Below, piece after piece: positions 36,408 through 45,039 of a stretch of DNA of 64,000 nucleotides. A model generated the notes under the pieces. The model had not been told where the DNA came from. It searched no databases and worked only from the letters and a program-made list of their open reading frames with translations. Source of the stretch: Streptomyces sp. SCUT-3 (GTDB taxonomy: Bacteria > Actinomycetota > Actinomycetes > Streptomycetales > Streptomycetaceae); NCBI RefSeq assembly GCF_014083985.1, contig NZ_CP046907.1, positions 6,011,150-6,075,149 of the forward strand. Direction: 5' to 3'. A program made the position numbers and the translations under genes. Positions within the stretch are counted from its first letter, which is position 1. Every line of letters starts with the position of its first letter.

Positions 36408-37655
36408 ATGAGCTGGGACGTTCTGCTCCTTCACCTGCCCGACGGGGTCTCACCCGCCCAGGAGGTACCTGAGGACTACGCCCCGCCCCCACTCGGCCCC
36501 CGGCAAGAGATACTTGCGGCCGTGGGCCGGGCCGTGCCCGAAGCTGATCTTTCGGACCCTACCTGGGGCGAACTCCTCGGGCCCGGCTGGTCCATGGAAC
36601 TCAACATCGGCTCGAAGGACCCGGTGGACTCGATCATGCTCCACATCCGGGGGTCCGGCGACGACGTGCTCGCCCCCGTCTTCCGACTTGCCGAAGCCCT
36701 GCGATGCAAAGTCCTCGACTGCGCGGAAGGGCACCTGCTCACCCCGTGCCAAACGTCGAGCTGGCATGCTTTCCAGCAGTTCCGCGACCGCGTGGTCGGC
36801 CTCTCCAGGCGAGATCTCCCGGTCCCGGCACTAACGTCCCCCGCGCACCCTGAACCCCCATCGAGCCTTGAGGCCCTGCTCCCGCCCGGCCGGACGGTCA
36901 CCTCCGACGAAGGCCACGGGGGCGAACAGCCCCTGTGGCTCAGTGATCAGCCGGCCACAGCTGGACTGTGGGCACGAGTACACGCCGAGCACACACGCTC
37001 CGGCCTGTGGCCACTGCTGCTCGACCCACTGGATTCCGACGATGACGAGTTCCGCCCCTGGGGATCGGGCGAGATCTTCCCCGAACGAATGTCTTCCCCC
37101 GCGAGTCACGACCCGGAAGGTGTTCTCGCCCAGTGGTGGGCCACGTACACAGCCGCCGACGAAGACGACGACATGCTCTCCTCCGAGAGGCGCCTTGCTG
37201 TCACAGCCCCCTTCGGCCAAAACTGGCCAGGCCTCGCGCCCGGCCGAGGGACGGCAACGAACGCCGACCGACTCGCCGCCGAGTACGCGCAGTCGTTTCT
37301 CTCCGACCACCCACAGTCACGACTGGGACTGGTCGCCGCCGCCTCCGGCGCCGATGCCCTCACTGCCGCGGGCTGGTCCGGCCCCGCCAACTACGAGAAC
37401 GACACCGCGAAGTTCTCCGCGATCGTCCGCGACTGGGAGCGCCGATTCGGCGCTCGTGTCGTCGCAGTCGGCTTCTCCACCCTGCACCTCAGTGTCGCTG
37501 CGCCACCAACGGCTGAGGAAGACGCTCTCCTGGTCGCTGCCGAGCACTTCGCCTTCTGCCCGGACAACGTCTGGCAGGGCAGTCGGCCCTGCACGCTGGC
37601 TGGGTACGCCAAGCGGATCACCGGTGCCCACCACTGGGACTTTTGGTGGGACTGA
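36408..37655 (+). CDS. DUF4253 domain protein
   Basis: 415 residues. The C-terminal third (from about 300) matches DUF4253: FGARVVAVGFSTLHLSVAAP, EHFAFCPDNVW and a final HHWDFWWD; the central APFGQNWPGLAPG and WWATYTA are also typical. The N-terminal 130 residues (MSWDVLLLHLPDGVSPAQEV) form a separate domain seen in related immunity-like proteins. It is acidic and soluble. Its pairing with DUF4259 and the nearby RHS/SUKH cassette suggest an immunity or toxin-neutralising role, but no cognate toxin is adjacent. Confidence 0.9.
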   Translation: MSWDVLLLHLPDGVSPAQEVPEDYAPPPLGPRQEILAAVGRAVPEADLSDPTWGELLGPGWSMELNIGSKDPVDSIMLHIRGSGDDVLAPVFRLAEALRCKVLDCAEGHLLTPCQTSSWHAFQQFRDRVVGLSRRDLPVPALTSPAHPEPPSSLEALLPPGRTVTSDEGHGGEQPLWLSDQPATAGLWARVHAEHTRSGLWPLLLDPLDSDDDEFRPWGSGEIFPERMSSPASHDPEGVLAQWWATYTAADEDDDMLSSERRLAVTAPFGQNWPGLAPGRGTATNADRLAAEYAQSFLSDHPQSRLGLVAAASGADALTAAGWSGPANYENDTAKFSAIVRDWERRFGARVVAVGFSTLHLSVAAPPTAEEDALLVAAEHFAFCPDNVWQGSRPCTLAGYAKRITGAHHWDFWWD

Positions 37656-37780
37656 TCCATGCCCGCCCGGGAAACGAGTACCCGCCCTGCGGGAAGTGAT
37701 CTTCCACGTCTCACCGCGTCGTAAGCCGGCGGTACTCGTGGACAGCCCGAGGAGGTGCCGACAGGCCGCGGGGCGGTTTG

Positions 37781-38166
37781 ATGCGGCAGTGGGGGGACCT
37801 GCGCGGCACCACCGGGATCCTGGACTTTCTCGCCGAGCTGACCGTGGACGTCGACGCGATCGTGGACGAGGCGAACCGCTGGTACCAGCAGGCGTCCGAG
37901 GCGTTCGAACGGGCCCTGAAGACAGAAGAGTCGGCCCGCGACAAATGCGTGGCCGCCTTGCGAGAGGCGTACGAGACGCTTCCGGACTTCCTCGGGAACT
38001 TCAAGGACACGGCAGCCCTGCTGGACCGCGTGGACGCGCTCCAGCAGGAGGCCCGGCAGGCCGCCGACGACCCCAACACCCACCTGCCCGGCAGCGGCCC
38101 CAAGACCGACGGGATCCCCAAGGCCGGGCCCGACGCTCTGCTCTCGCAGCAACTGATGCGGACCCA
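37781..38166 (+). pseudogene. Helical protein truncated by a transposase remnant
   Basis: ATG at 37781 starts MRQWGDLRGTTGILDFLAEL and continues as a long amphipathic, probably coiled-coil protein (RWYQQASEAFERALKTEE; LLDRVDALQQEARQAADD). Coding character ends at LMRTQEL near 38165, where the relic transposase begins; formally the frame runs on to 38485 antisense to it. About 128 native residues remain. The family is not recognised; helical N-termini of this kind occur in secreted effector or WXG-like proteins. Confidence 0.5.
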
Positions 38167-38187
38167 GGAACTGTGCGTTTTCCATCT

Positions 38188-38679
38188 TCACTCTGAGCTG
38201 GCCAGGTGCAGGCAGAGGACGGCTCGGACGAGGCTGGTGATGCGGTTGGTCGAGCATCGGAGCTTGCGCAGGAGCCGCCAGGTCTTGAGGGTGGCGACGG
38301 CCTGCTCGACCAGTGCTCGAATCTTCGCGTGGGAGCGGTTGGCGGCCTTCTGCCCGGCGGACAAAGTCTCCCAGCGACCCCAGTGCGGAGTGAGGGTCGG
38401 GGCGAGGGCGGACAGGAGCTCCACGGCCTCGGCGACGTACCGGCAGGCGGTGGTGGTTCCGATACCGAAACCGGCGGCGAGCTGAGCATACGGGTGACCG
38501 TTGCGGAGGTGGGCGAGGGTGAGGAGGGCTTGCTGGCCGGTGCTCAGCCTTCGCCACCGGGTGCTGAGTTCCTTGCGGCGACGGTGGAGCTGGGCGGACA
38601 GGAAGCGCAGAGCAGAACTCGCCCCCACAGCGAGCACCTCGCCGCACAGCTGACCCAACCGCCTGGCTGTTGCCCTCAC
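38188..38679 (-). mobile_element. Internally deleted IS5-family transposase gene
   Basis: GTG at 38679 reads VRATARRLGQLCGEVLAVGA and keeps the N-terminal helix-turn-helix (GQQALLTLAHLRNGHPYAQL; GIGTTTACRYVAEAVELL). At ALAPTLTPH it joins directly to WGRWETLSAGQKAANRSHAK, the C-terminal segment ending at 38188. The intervening DDE catalytic region of about 100 residues is missing, in frame, leaving 163 instead of roughly 260-270 residues. It cannot catalyse transposition but may still bind element ends. Clear terminal repeats were not found. Confidence 0.75.
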
Positions 38680-38796
38680 GCCACACGGCCCGCGACCACG
38701 AGCGACGGCCCGAGAACGGCGCTTCCGGCGGTCTTGCCCGGCGTTCAGATCCAGTGCGAGACTTCGGAACCCCCTTATCGAATAAAGGAGTTGGGC

Positions 38797-40092
38797 TTGT
38801 CGCCTACGGGAAGGCCGTTACGGCCCCTGACCATCCTCTTCGCTCCGGAGAGCGCGTACGGGCCGACGAACAACTGCGTGGGAATCGGGGGTGTCCTGCG
38901 CCGCCGGGGGCACCGTGTGGTGTTCGCCGCGGAGGCGTCCTGGAAGGGCCGCCTCGCGCCGCTCGGTTTCGAGGAGGACCTGGTCGATCTGGCCCCACCG
39001 CCCGAACAGCCCCAGGACGCGGGCCAGTTCTGGAAAGACTTCGTACGCGACACCGCGCCCGAGTTCCGGAAGCCGACCATCGAGCAGCTGGGCACCTGGA
39101 TCAAGCCGGTGTGGGAGGAACTGGTCTCCGGCGCCCGGTACTGCGAGCCGCAGATGAAGGACATCATCGACCGGGTCCGGCCGGATGTGATCGTCGAGGA
39201 CAACGTCGTGTGCTTCCCGGCGTTGACCACGGCGGGCGTTCCTTTCGTGAGGATCGTTTCCTGCAATCCGCTGGAGATGAAAGGAGAGCGCGTGCCGCCG
39301 CCGTTCTCCGGGTATCCGGCCGGGGACCGGAGCGAGTGGGACGAATTCCGCGCCGAGTACGAGCGCACGCACCGGAGCCTGTGGAACGACTTCAGCGCCT
39401 GGGTGACCGAACAGGGCGCGCCTCCGCTGCCCGACCTGGAGTTCATCCACGAGGGCGATCTGAACCTGTACGTCTATCCCGAGTCGGCCGACTACACGGA
39501 CGCCCGTCCGCTGGGCCCCGCCTGGCACCGGCTGGACTCCTCGGTCCGCGAGACGCAGGAGAAGTTCACGCTGCCGCCCGGCCTGGCCGAGGGCGGCGCG
39601 CTGATCTATTTCAGCCTCGGCTCGCTCGGCTCAGCCGACGTGGACCTCATGCGCAGGGTCATCGCCTCGCTCGCCCGCACCCCGCACCGCTACATCGTCT
39701 CCAAAGGCCCGCTGCACGAGGAAATCGAGCTGCCGCCGAACATGTGGGGTGAGGAGTTCCTGCCGCAGACCCGGATCCTCCCGCTGGTCGACCTCGTCAT
39801 CACGCACGGCGGCAACAACACGACCACCGAGGCCCTCCACTTCGGCAAGCCCATGATCCTGCTGCCGCTGTTCTGGGACCAGCACGACAACGCCCAGCGC
39901 ATGGCCGAACTGGGTTACGGCGTCCGGCTCGACCCGTACCGCTTCACCGACGCCCAACTCCACGGCGCGATCGGCCGTCTGCTCGACGATACGACTCTGC
40001 GGCGCACCCTCACCGAGGTCGGTGAGACGATCCGGGCGCGCAACGGGCTGCATACGGCCGCGGATCTGATCGAGCAGGCCGCCACGGGCTGA
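38797..40092 (+). CDS. UGT/MGT-type glycosyltransferase
   Basis: 431 residues, GT-B fold. The N-terminus (LTILFAPESAYGPTNNCVGI) resembles acceptor-binding domains of the MGT family; the C-terminus has the nucleotide-sugar motif THGGNNTTTEALHFGKPMIL and PLFWDQHDNAQRMAELGYG. Relatives glycosylate macrolides, flavonoids or lipids with UDP-glucose and include macrolide-inactivating enzymes. TTG at 38797 is chosen because AAAGGAG lies six bases upstream; no ATG or GTG fits. The region just before it is unusually AT-rich for the window (CTTATCGAATAAAGGAG) and likely contains the promoter. It follows a transposase relic, so transfer is possible. Confidence 0.88.
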   Translation: MSPTGRPLRPLTILFAPESAYGPTNNCVGIGGVLRRRGHRVVFAAEASWKGRLAPLGFEEDLVDLAPPPEQPQDAGQFWKDFVRDTAPEFRKPTIEQLGTWIKPVWEELVSGARYCEPQMKDIIDRVRPDVIVEDNVVCFPALTTAGVPFVRIVSCNPLEMKGERVPPPFSGYPAGDRSEWDEFRAEYERTHRSLWNDFSAWVTEQGAPPLPDLEFIHEGDLNLYVYPESADYTDARPLGPAWHRLDSSVRETQEKFTLPPGLAEGGALIYFSLGSLGSADVDLMRRVIASLARTPHRYIVSKGPLHEEIELPPNMWGEEFLPQTRILPLVDLVITHGGNNTTTEALHFGKPMILLPLFWDQHDNAQRMAELGYGVRLDPYRFTDAQLHGAIGRLLDDTTLRRTLTEVGETIRARNGLHTAADLIEQAATG

Positions 40093-40880
40093 CCCCACCG
40101 GCCCCCGGACGAGCCGGTCCCCGTCCCACGGGGCGGCCCACCGCGAGGTGATGCCCTTGACCGAGCACCGTCCCCACAAGGACCTGGACAACCGGGCAAA
40201 GAACAGCCACCACCCCCACCCGCCGGCGTGAACGCGTGAGGAAAGGCTTCCGCAGCGCCGGCGGAGCTCAGCAGTTCCCGCCCGGCCCCGCCACCCCCTG
40301 ATGACCGCCGCCCACCACCGCGCCGAGACAGCCTCCCGCGTCGCCGTCGGGGACCAGATCACCGGCGCCACCGCCCTGCCCACCGCGGCACGCCCCAGGC
40401 ACCCGCCCGCCCCTCCACGCCCCGACCCGCCTCAACCGATCAGCACCTCACCAACGTGACAAAACCCTCACGGAGAGCTACCCCGTTGCACCGCATCCGT
40501 GGACGCAACCCAGCTCGGCTGCCGTCCGAGGCAGTTTGCCCGCGAACGCGACGGCCCCCTCAACCTCCTGCTGGGAGGTCACCACGGTACGCAGGTTGTA
40601 CGCGGCCGCGTGCTCCCAAAGCGCGGTCTGCGGCAGGCGAGGCACCGGCCCCACTGCCGCCGCAGCCCGCCCGAAGCGCCGCCCGGGTCCCGCACGGGGC
40701 GGTCCGGCTCTGCCCACCGGGAAGGCACAGCACCACGGCAGCGGTTCGGCAGGCACACGGCCGCCGGGCCGCGCCAGAATGTTCACAGGTCTCGGCAGCA
40801 CCGGACCCCCGCGGCAACGACCCCAACACGGCACGGAAACCGGCCCCACCCGGCCCCGCACAAGGAAAGAAACCCCGCTC
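40093..40880. other. Long gap with a possible gene fragment
   Basis: 788 bases. No complete gene was recognised. A leftward frame ending at 40478 (ALWEHAAAYNLRTVVTSQQE, then GAVAFAGKLPRTAAELG) looks like the C-terminus of an unknown protein over about 50 codons; its upstream part is not coding-like. Confidence 0.4.
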
Positions 40881-41300
40881 GTGAGCACCTGGCTGTCCGT
40901 ATCCCTGGCCGTCGGCGGCGGGCTGCTCCTGCTGTGGCTGCTCGCCCTGGCGGCCCTGGCCCTCGCCCGCCCCCGCGGCAACCTGCTCACCGAGGCAGTC
41001 CGGCTGCTGCCCGACCTGCTGCGGCTCGTCCCCCGCCTCGCCCGCGACCGGACCCTCCCGCGCGGGGTGCGCATCCGGCTGTGGCTGCTCCTCGCCTACC
41101 TGGCAATGCCCCTCGACCTCGTGCCGGACTTCATCCCCGTCCTCGGCCACGCCGACGACGCCATCGTCGCCGCAGCCGTGCTGCGCTCGGTCGTCCGCCA
41201 CGCCGGAATCGACGCCCTGACCCGCCACTGGCCCGGCACCGACGACGGACTCACCGCCGTACGCCGCCTCGCAGGCCTGCCTACCACCACGGCCCGGTAG
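40881..41300 (+). CDS. DUF1232 (YkvA-like) membrane protein
   Basis: 139 residues. A membrane segment (about 5-27; LAVGGGLLLLWLLALAALAL) is followed by a positively charged amphipathic stretch and the DUF1232 core GVRIRLWLLLAYLAMPLDLV plus PDFIPVLGHADDAIVAAAVL. Members are small membrane proteins of unknown function found widely in bacteria and plants. GTG at 40881 has AAGGAAAG upstream. It appears to be a single-gene unit. Confidence 0.88.
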   Translation: MSTWLSVSLAVGGGLLLLWLLALAALALARPRGNLLTEAVRLLPDLLRLVPRLARDRTLPRGVRIRLWLLLAYLAMPLDLVPDFIPVLGHADDAIVAAAVLRSVVRHAGIDALTRHWPGTDDGLTAVRRLAGLPTTTAR

Positions 41301-41659
41301 CCGGCCGGCCACCGACGCCGCGAACAGGAAGGTGTATCCCCGCTCGGGACGGAGCCGGCCGCCGTGCGCTGACTGTCCTGGTGACCGTTCCCGTCAACAT
41401 CGGCCCCGATCCCGACCGCGCGCCTCCCGAAAAGCTGAACAACTGCCGTCGACACCCGTGAGCAGAACCAGCAGTCAGCACGCCGACGTGTGTGATCCGG
41501 CCGGTGGCGTGGTGACCCCTGCGACACCTCCGGCCGTGCGAGGTCTTGGCACAGGCGCGGCAGGGCCGGGGTGCTGGAGAGGGGACTGCCAGGAAGCGGT
41601 CGCACGCCTCAGGCCGCGAGGAACAACTGCCGGAACCGAACCCGCGCGGTCTGCCGCCG
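41301..41659. other. Intergenic stretch, nothing recognised
   Basis: 359 bases between convergent DUF1232 and sirtuin genes. No strong hairpin, RNA gene or convincing ORF seen. Confidence 0.5.
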
Positions 41660-42571
41660 TCACCGTCTCGCCCGGGCCGCCACCTGGCCGTCGAGGGGGA
41701 TGTCCAGTCGGTCGGCCACGGTGGTGAGGGCCGTTCCCAGCGAGAGCGCGACCCGGGTGAGGGCGTGCCGGTCGCCCCGGGTCGGGTCCCGGTTGACGAT
41801 CAGTACCGGCTTCCCGTCCTGGGCCGCCTGGCGGACGAACCGCAGCCCGGACATCACCGTCAGCGAGGACCCCAGGACCAGCAGCGAGGCCGCTTCACGG
41901 ACCAGCCGGCGGCAGTGCTCGACCCGCTGCGGGGGAACGGTTTCGCCGAAGAACACCACGTCCGGCTTGAGGATGCCGCCGCAGACCGTGCAGGGCACCA
42001 CGCGGAAATCCCCGACCTGCTCGTCGGTGAGGTCGGCGTCACCGTCCGGATTGATTCCGGCGACCACCGGCGCGAAGCCCGCATTGGCCTCCTCCAGCCG
42101 CCGGGCGAGTTCGCCGCGCGGGCTGAAGGCGCCGCAGGAAAGGCAGACGACCCGGCCCAGGTTTCCGTGAAGTTCCACGACGTCCTCGCTGCCGGCGGCC
42201 TGGTGCAGGCCGTCGACGTTCTGGGTGATCACACCCGAGAGCAGACCGTGCCGCCCGAAGGCGGCCACGGCCCGGTGCCCGGCGTTGGGGCGGGCGCGGC
42301 CGAAAGTGCGCCAGCCGAGGTGGCTGCGCGCCCAGTACCGGCGCCGGGCCTGGGCACCGGCGGTGAAGTCCTGGTAGGTCATCGGGGTGTGCCGGCTCAG
42401 GCTCCCGCCCTCGCCCCGGTAGTCGGGGATGCCCGACTCCGTGGAGATGCCCGCCCCGCTGAGCACCAGCACACCGCCGGCGCTCAGCGCATCGACGACC
42501 GGCTCCAGGTCCGTGGTGCCCGGCGGCAGGCCCTCGGCAGGGGTCCAGCTCAAAGTGGGGCGCATGCGCAT
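41660..42571 (-). CDS. NAD-dependent protein deacylase (sirtuin)
   Basis: 303 residues. Sirtuin motifs are [18 protein letters not shown] (NAD loop, about 39-56), [20 protein letters not shown] with catalytic His in ELHGN, and a zinc ribbon (CLSCGAF and [17 protein letters not shown]). It removes acyl groups from lysines, releasing nicotinamide and O-acyl-ADP-ribose, in the cytosol. ATG at 42571 (MRMRPTLSW) or 42565 may be used. The 259-base divergent region upstream contains two perfect 12-bp palindromes. No acetyltransferase-target pair is adjacent, though a GNAT gene lies 1.2 kb away. Confidence 0.93.
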   Translation of the reverse strand: MRMRPTLSWTPAEGLPPGTTDLEPVVDALSAGGVLVLSGAGISTESGIPDYRGEGGSLSRHTPMTYQDFTAGAQARRRYWARSHLGWRTFGRARPNAGHRAVAAFGRHGLLSGVITQNVDGLHQAAGSEDVVELHGNLGRVVCLSCGAFSPRGELARRLEEANAGFAPVVAGINPDGDADLTDEQVGDFRVVPCTVCGGILKPDVVFFGETVPPQRVEHCRRLVREAASLLVLGSSLTVMSGLRFVRQAAQDGKPVLIVNRDPTRGDRHALTRVALSLGTALTTVADRLDIPLDGQVAARARR

Positions 42572-42696
42572 GCCGCCAGGGTACGGAACAGGCCGCCTTC
42601 GGTCGCCTTCTTCTGGATGCCGATCGAGAAGACCCCGATGGCTTCGATCACTTCTTGCGGCGCTGGCCCAAATTATGCGGAGCGGTTGCTCTCCGT

Positions 42697-42738
42697 CACA
42701 ATATTGTGTCGGACAAATGCCCAATCGGCGATATCGCC
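42697..42738. promoter_or_regulatory. Two perfect 12-bp palindromes in tandem
   Basis: CACAATATTGTG (42697-42708) and GGCGATATCGCC (42727-42738) are each self-complementary, 30 bases apart centre to centre, i.e. about three helical turns. They lie in the divergent gap between the sirtuin and the gene at 42831 in an AT-rich patch. Binding protein unknown. Confidence 0.5.
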
Positions 42739-42830
42739 AGTTTCGGGCGGTCCACCTGGTGTGCCATGGTCCTCGAGGCGCAGGAGCGGTGGACCTGGCA
42801 TGTCGGAAGCGGCCAGTAGCCTCAGACGCC

Positions 42831-43301
42831 ATGGGAATTCAGGTAGATGTGGTGGCGGGTTACCCGAACAACGATGAGGTGGAGAGGGTGCTCGGGTTGG
42901 CCGAGTCGGTCGGCGAGCCCGTCACCGTCACGTTCATGTGGGAGGGGCGAAAAGAGGCGGAGCGCGCCGTACTGGTGCCCGCGGCCACGCTGGCGCTCTG
43001 GGAGCATTGGGCCCCCACGGCCTGCCCGACGCGGGAGGTCGGGGACGACAAGCAGGATGAAACAGAAAAGCCGGAACTGGCCCACCCGGCAGAATTCGGC
43101 GCGTTCACGCTCTTTCGTCGTCGCGTGGGAGGACGCACGGCGGTCGCTCGTGGAGGCGTGGTGGTCGCCGAGTTACTGGACCCCGACGAGGCGCACTGGC
43201 TCCAGGAGCAGGCCCGCAATGTCCGCCAAAGCTTCATGGATCCGAAGCAGAAGGCAGCGTTCGAGGAGTTCCTCGCCCGCCAGGCATCCCTCGATGATTA
43301 G
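42831..43301 (+). CDS. Hypothetical protein (156 residues)
   Basis: ATG at 42831 opens MGIQVDVVAGYPNNDEVERV. The protein is soluble, mixed alpha/beta, with VTVTFMWEGRKEAERAVLVP, GAFTLFRRRVGGRTAVARGG and a helical end (KAAFEEFLARQASLDD). No catalytic motif or known family recognised. Size and acidic composition would fit an immunity protein like others in this stretch, but that is speculation. The in-frame extension upstream is the shadow of the sirtuin gene. Confidence 0.65.
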   Translation: MGIQVDVVAGYPNNDEVERVLGLAESVGEPVTVTFMWEGRKEAERAVLVPAATLALWEHWAPTACPTREVGDDKQDETEKPELAHPAEFGAFTLFRRRVGGRTAVARGGVVVAELLDPDEAHWLQEQARNVRQSFMDPKQKAAFEEFLARQASLDD

Positions 43302-43370
43302 TGACGCGCCGACTCATGCTCCCTGGCCTTGCAGTTGAACTCCGGGCTCTGGTGCACTACGTGCGGTGTG

Positions 43371-43676
43371 ATGACGCCCGGCCACGCCAACCGTGACCTC
43401 GCTGCAGCCGCCGTCGACTCGGGGATCACCCCGGAAGCGCCCCAGGCCGACCCTGTCGTCAGGGAGATCACCGCCGCCTGTGCGCGCACCCTCGGGCGCC
43501 CCGGCGACACCGAACCCCACCTATGGCTACTGCCGCGTTTGGAGGCCGCGAACGATCCCTGCCGAGACCGGTACTTCCACCTACTCGCCGTCATCAACGA
43601 CTGGCCGGCCCCGCGCCCTCTCACACCCGCACCCGACTGGTTTGTCACGGCGTTGCGCATGCGGGCAACACGATGA
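43371..43676 (+). CDS. Hypothetical protein (about 101 residues)
   Basis: ATG at 43371 gives MTPGHANRDLAAAAVDSGIT and ends PAPDWFVTALRMRATR; a GTG three bases earlier or the TTG at 43329 are other starts. The middle reads EPHLWLLPRLEAANDPCRDR, then YFHLLAVINDWPAPRP. Helical, soluble, no family recognised. It resembles the C-terminal part of small regulatory or antitoxin proteins, so a truncated origin is possible. Confidence 0.5.
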   Translation: MTPGHANRDLAAAAVDSGITPEAPQADPVVREITAACARTLGRPGDTEPHLWLLPRLEAANDPCRDRYFHLLAVINDWPAPRPLTPAPDWFVTALRMRATR

Positions 43677-43753
43677 CACGACACCTTCACCAGGCAGGAG
43701 GCCGGCACGGACCGGCCCCGGACACCGCCGCAGCCGCCGCTTACACTCCGGCC

Positions 43754-44338
43754 ATGGACGAGATCACCACCCTGCTGGAGGCAGCCGCCACACCCTCGGC
43801 GCCCGCTCTCCTGCTGCGCCAGTGGAACCTTACGGACGCTGCCGACCTGGTTGAGCTGTACCAGGACAACTCCCTGCGCCGCTGGACAAGTGTGGCCCTC
43901 GACGACGAGGTGGGCGCCATGCGATGGGTGCAGGATCAGCAGAACGGGTGGCAGGCAGGCAACCGCTTCGCATTCGCAGTAGTGGAGAGCGAAAATCCGG
44001 GTCGGTCTGACAAGTTGGTGGGCCACGTGGTGCTCAAGCGTGCTGCTCCTGGTGCTCCGTCGGCCGAGGTCGGCTACTGGACGGCGGCACACGCCCGGGG
44101 CAGGGGAGTGGCGCCCAGAGCGCTGCAGGTACTGACGGAGTGGGCCGTCACTGCCTTCGAGGGAGAGGGGCTGCAACGGCTTGAACTCCTGCACCAGGTG
44201 GACAACGTCGCGTCCTGCCGGGTCGCACAGAAGTGCCGGCACGAACTGACCACACTCCTGCCCGCGGCACCGCCTGAGTTCCCTCTCGAAGGCCACCTCC
44301 ACACATGGGCGCGCAGCTTCCAGGTCACAGAAAGTTGA
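43754..44338 (+). CDS. GNAT acetyltransferase (RimJ/RimL type)
   Basis: 194 residues. LLLRQWNLTDAADLVELYQD at the front and VGYWTAAHARGRGVAPRALQ (acetyl-CoA loop) followed by LELLHQVDNVASCRVAQKCR identify a RimJ/RimL-like N-acetyltransferase of amino-terminal or antibiotic substrates. ATG at 43754 is the natural start. The stop at 44336-44338 lies only a few bases before the RHS fragment's coding signal, suggesting that the RHS cassette was joined here by recombination. Confidence 0.9.
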   Translation: MDEITTLLEAAATPSAPALLLRQWNLTDAADLVELYQDNSLRRWTSVALDDEVGAMRWVQDQQNGWQAGNRFAFAVVESENPGRSDKLVGHVVLKRAAPGAPSAEVGYWTAAHARGRGVAPRALQVLTEWAVTAFEGEGLQRLELLHQVDNVASCRVAQKCRHELTTLLPAAPPEFPLEGHLHTWARSFQVTES

Positions 44339-44342
44339 CGTC

Positions 44343-45039
44343 GACTCCAACAGCATCCGGGAGCCGAAGGCTGTCCGGCACACCTACCAGTCCGCCGCGG
44401 CCGTGGCCTGGCGAGCCCGGGCGACGGCCTGGGGCGCGACGCAGTGGAACAGCGATGCCGCCGCTTACACACCGCTGCGGTACCCAGGCCGGTACTTCGA
44501 TACCGAGACCGGGCTGCACTACAACGTCCACCGCTACTACGGCCCCGGGGCCGGCCGCTGCATCAGTCCGGACCCGCTGGGCCTGGCGCTGTCACCGAAC
44601 CACTACGGCTATGTGCCCAACCCCTTCATCATCGCGGACCCTCTGGGACTGGCCGGATGCTCTCCGGATCACACCTGGGGTGGCAAGGTCGTATTCGTCA
44701 ACCAGGCCCGCGGGCACATGCCGGCCCGCATGCTGGGCGGCGCCGGTGACCGCCTGGACAATCTCTTCACCATTACCCAGAACCCGACCAGCAGCCCCCA
44801 CAAGCCGGGGCCTGGAGCAGCTGATTTACAACGCCGTGGCGGGCGACCCCGCCCAGGACATCCCCGGTCAGACCGTCCAGCACAGCGTCCGCCTTGAGTA
44901 CACGGACGACAAAGGAGACTCCGTGCCCTCACGCATCTACATGCAGGCAGACGGATCCCGCGGGTTCAACCCCGACACCGATTTCGCCCGTCCCGACCGT
45001 GCAGTGCGGCAGAACCGACGCCGTCCAGGAATCCAATGA
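44343..45039 (+). pseudogene. Orphan RHS toxin tip: RHS core end plus nuclease-like toxin domain, frameshifted
   Basis: No start and no RHS repeat shell are present. The frame first shows the RHS-associated core: YFDTETGLHYNVHRYYGPGA and ISPDPLGLALSPNHYGYVPN, with DPLGL marking the self-cleavage region. The variable tip follows: FVNQARGHMPARMLGG and NLFTITQNPTSSPH, then, one frame over after about 44803 (an extra C in AAGCCGGGG), GLEQLIYNAVAGD, QHSVRLEYTDD and PSRIYMQADGSRGF to 45039. This matches actinobacterial DNA/RNA non-specific endonuclease toxins (R-G-H-x-x-A-R-M-L-G-G). The final TGA overlaps the ATG of the next gene (ATGA). Inactive unless the frame break is an error. Confidence 0.75.

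Noticed and set aside
38206..38796. N-terminal extension of the glycosyltransferase
   Set aside because: This stretch is antisense to the transposase remnant; a TTG with a good ribosome site at 38797 fits the family start.
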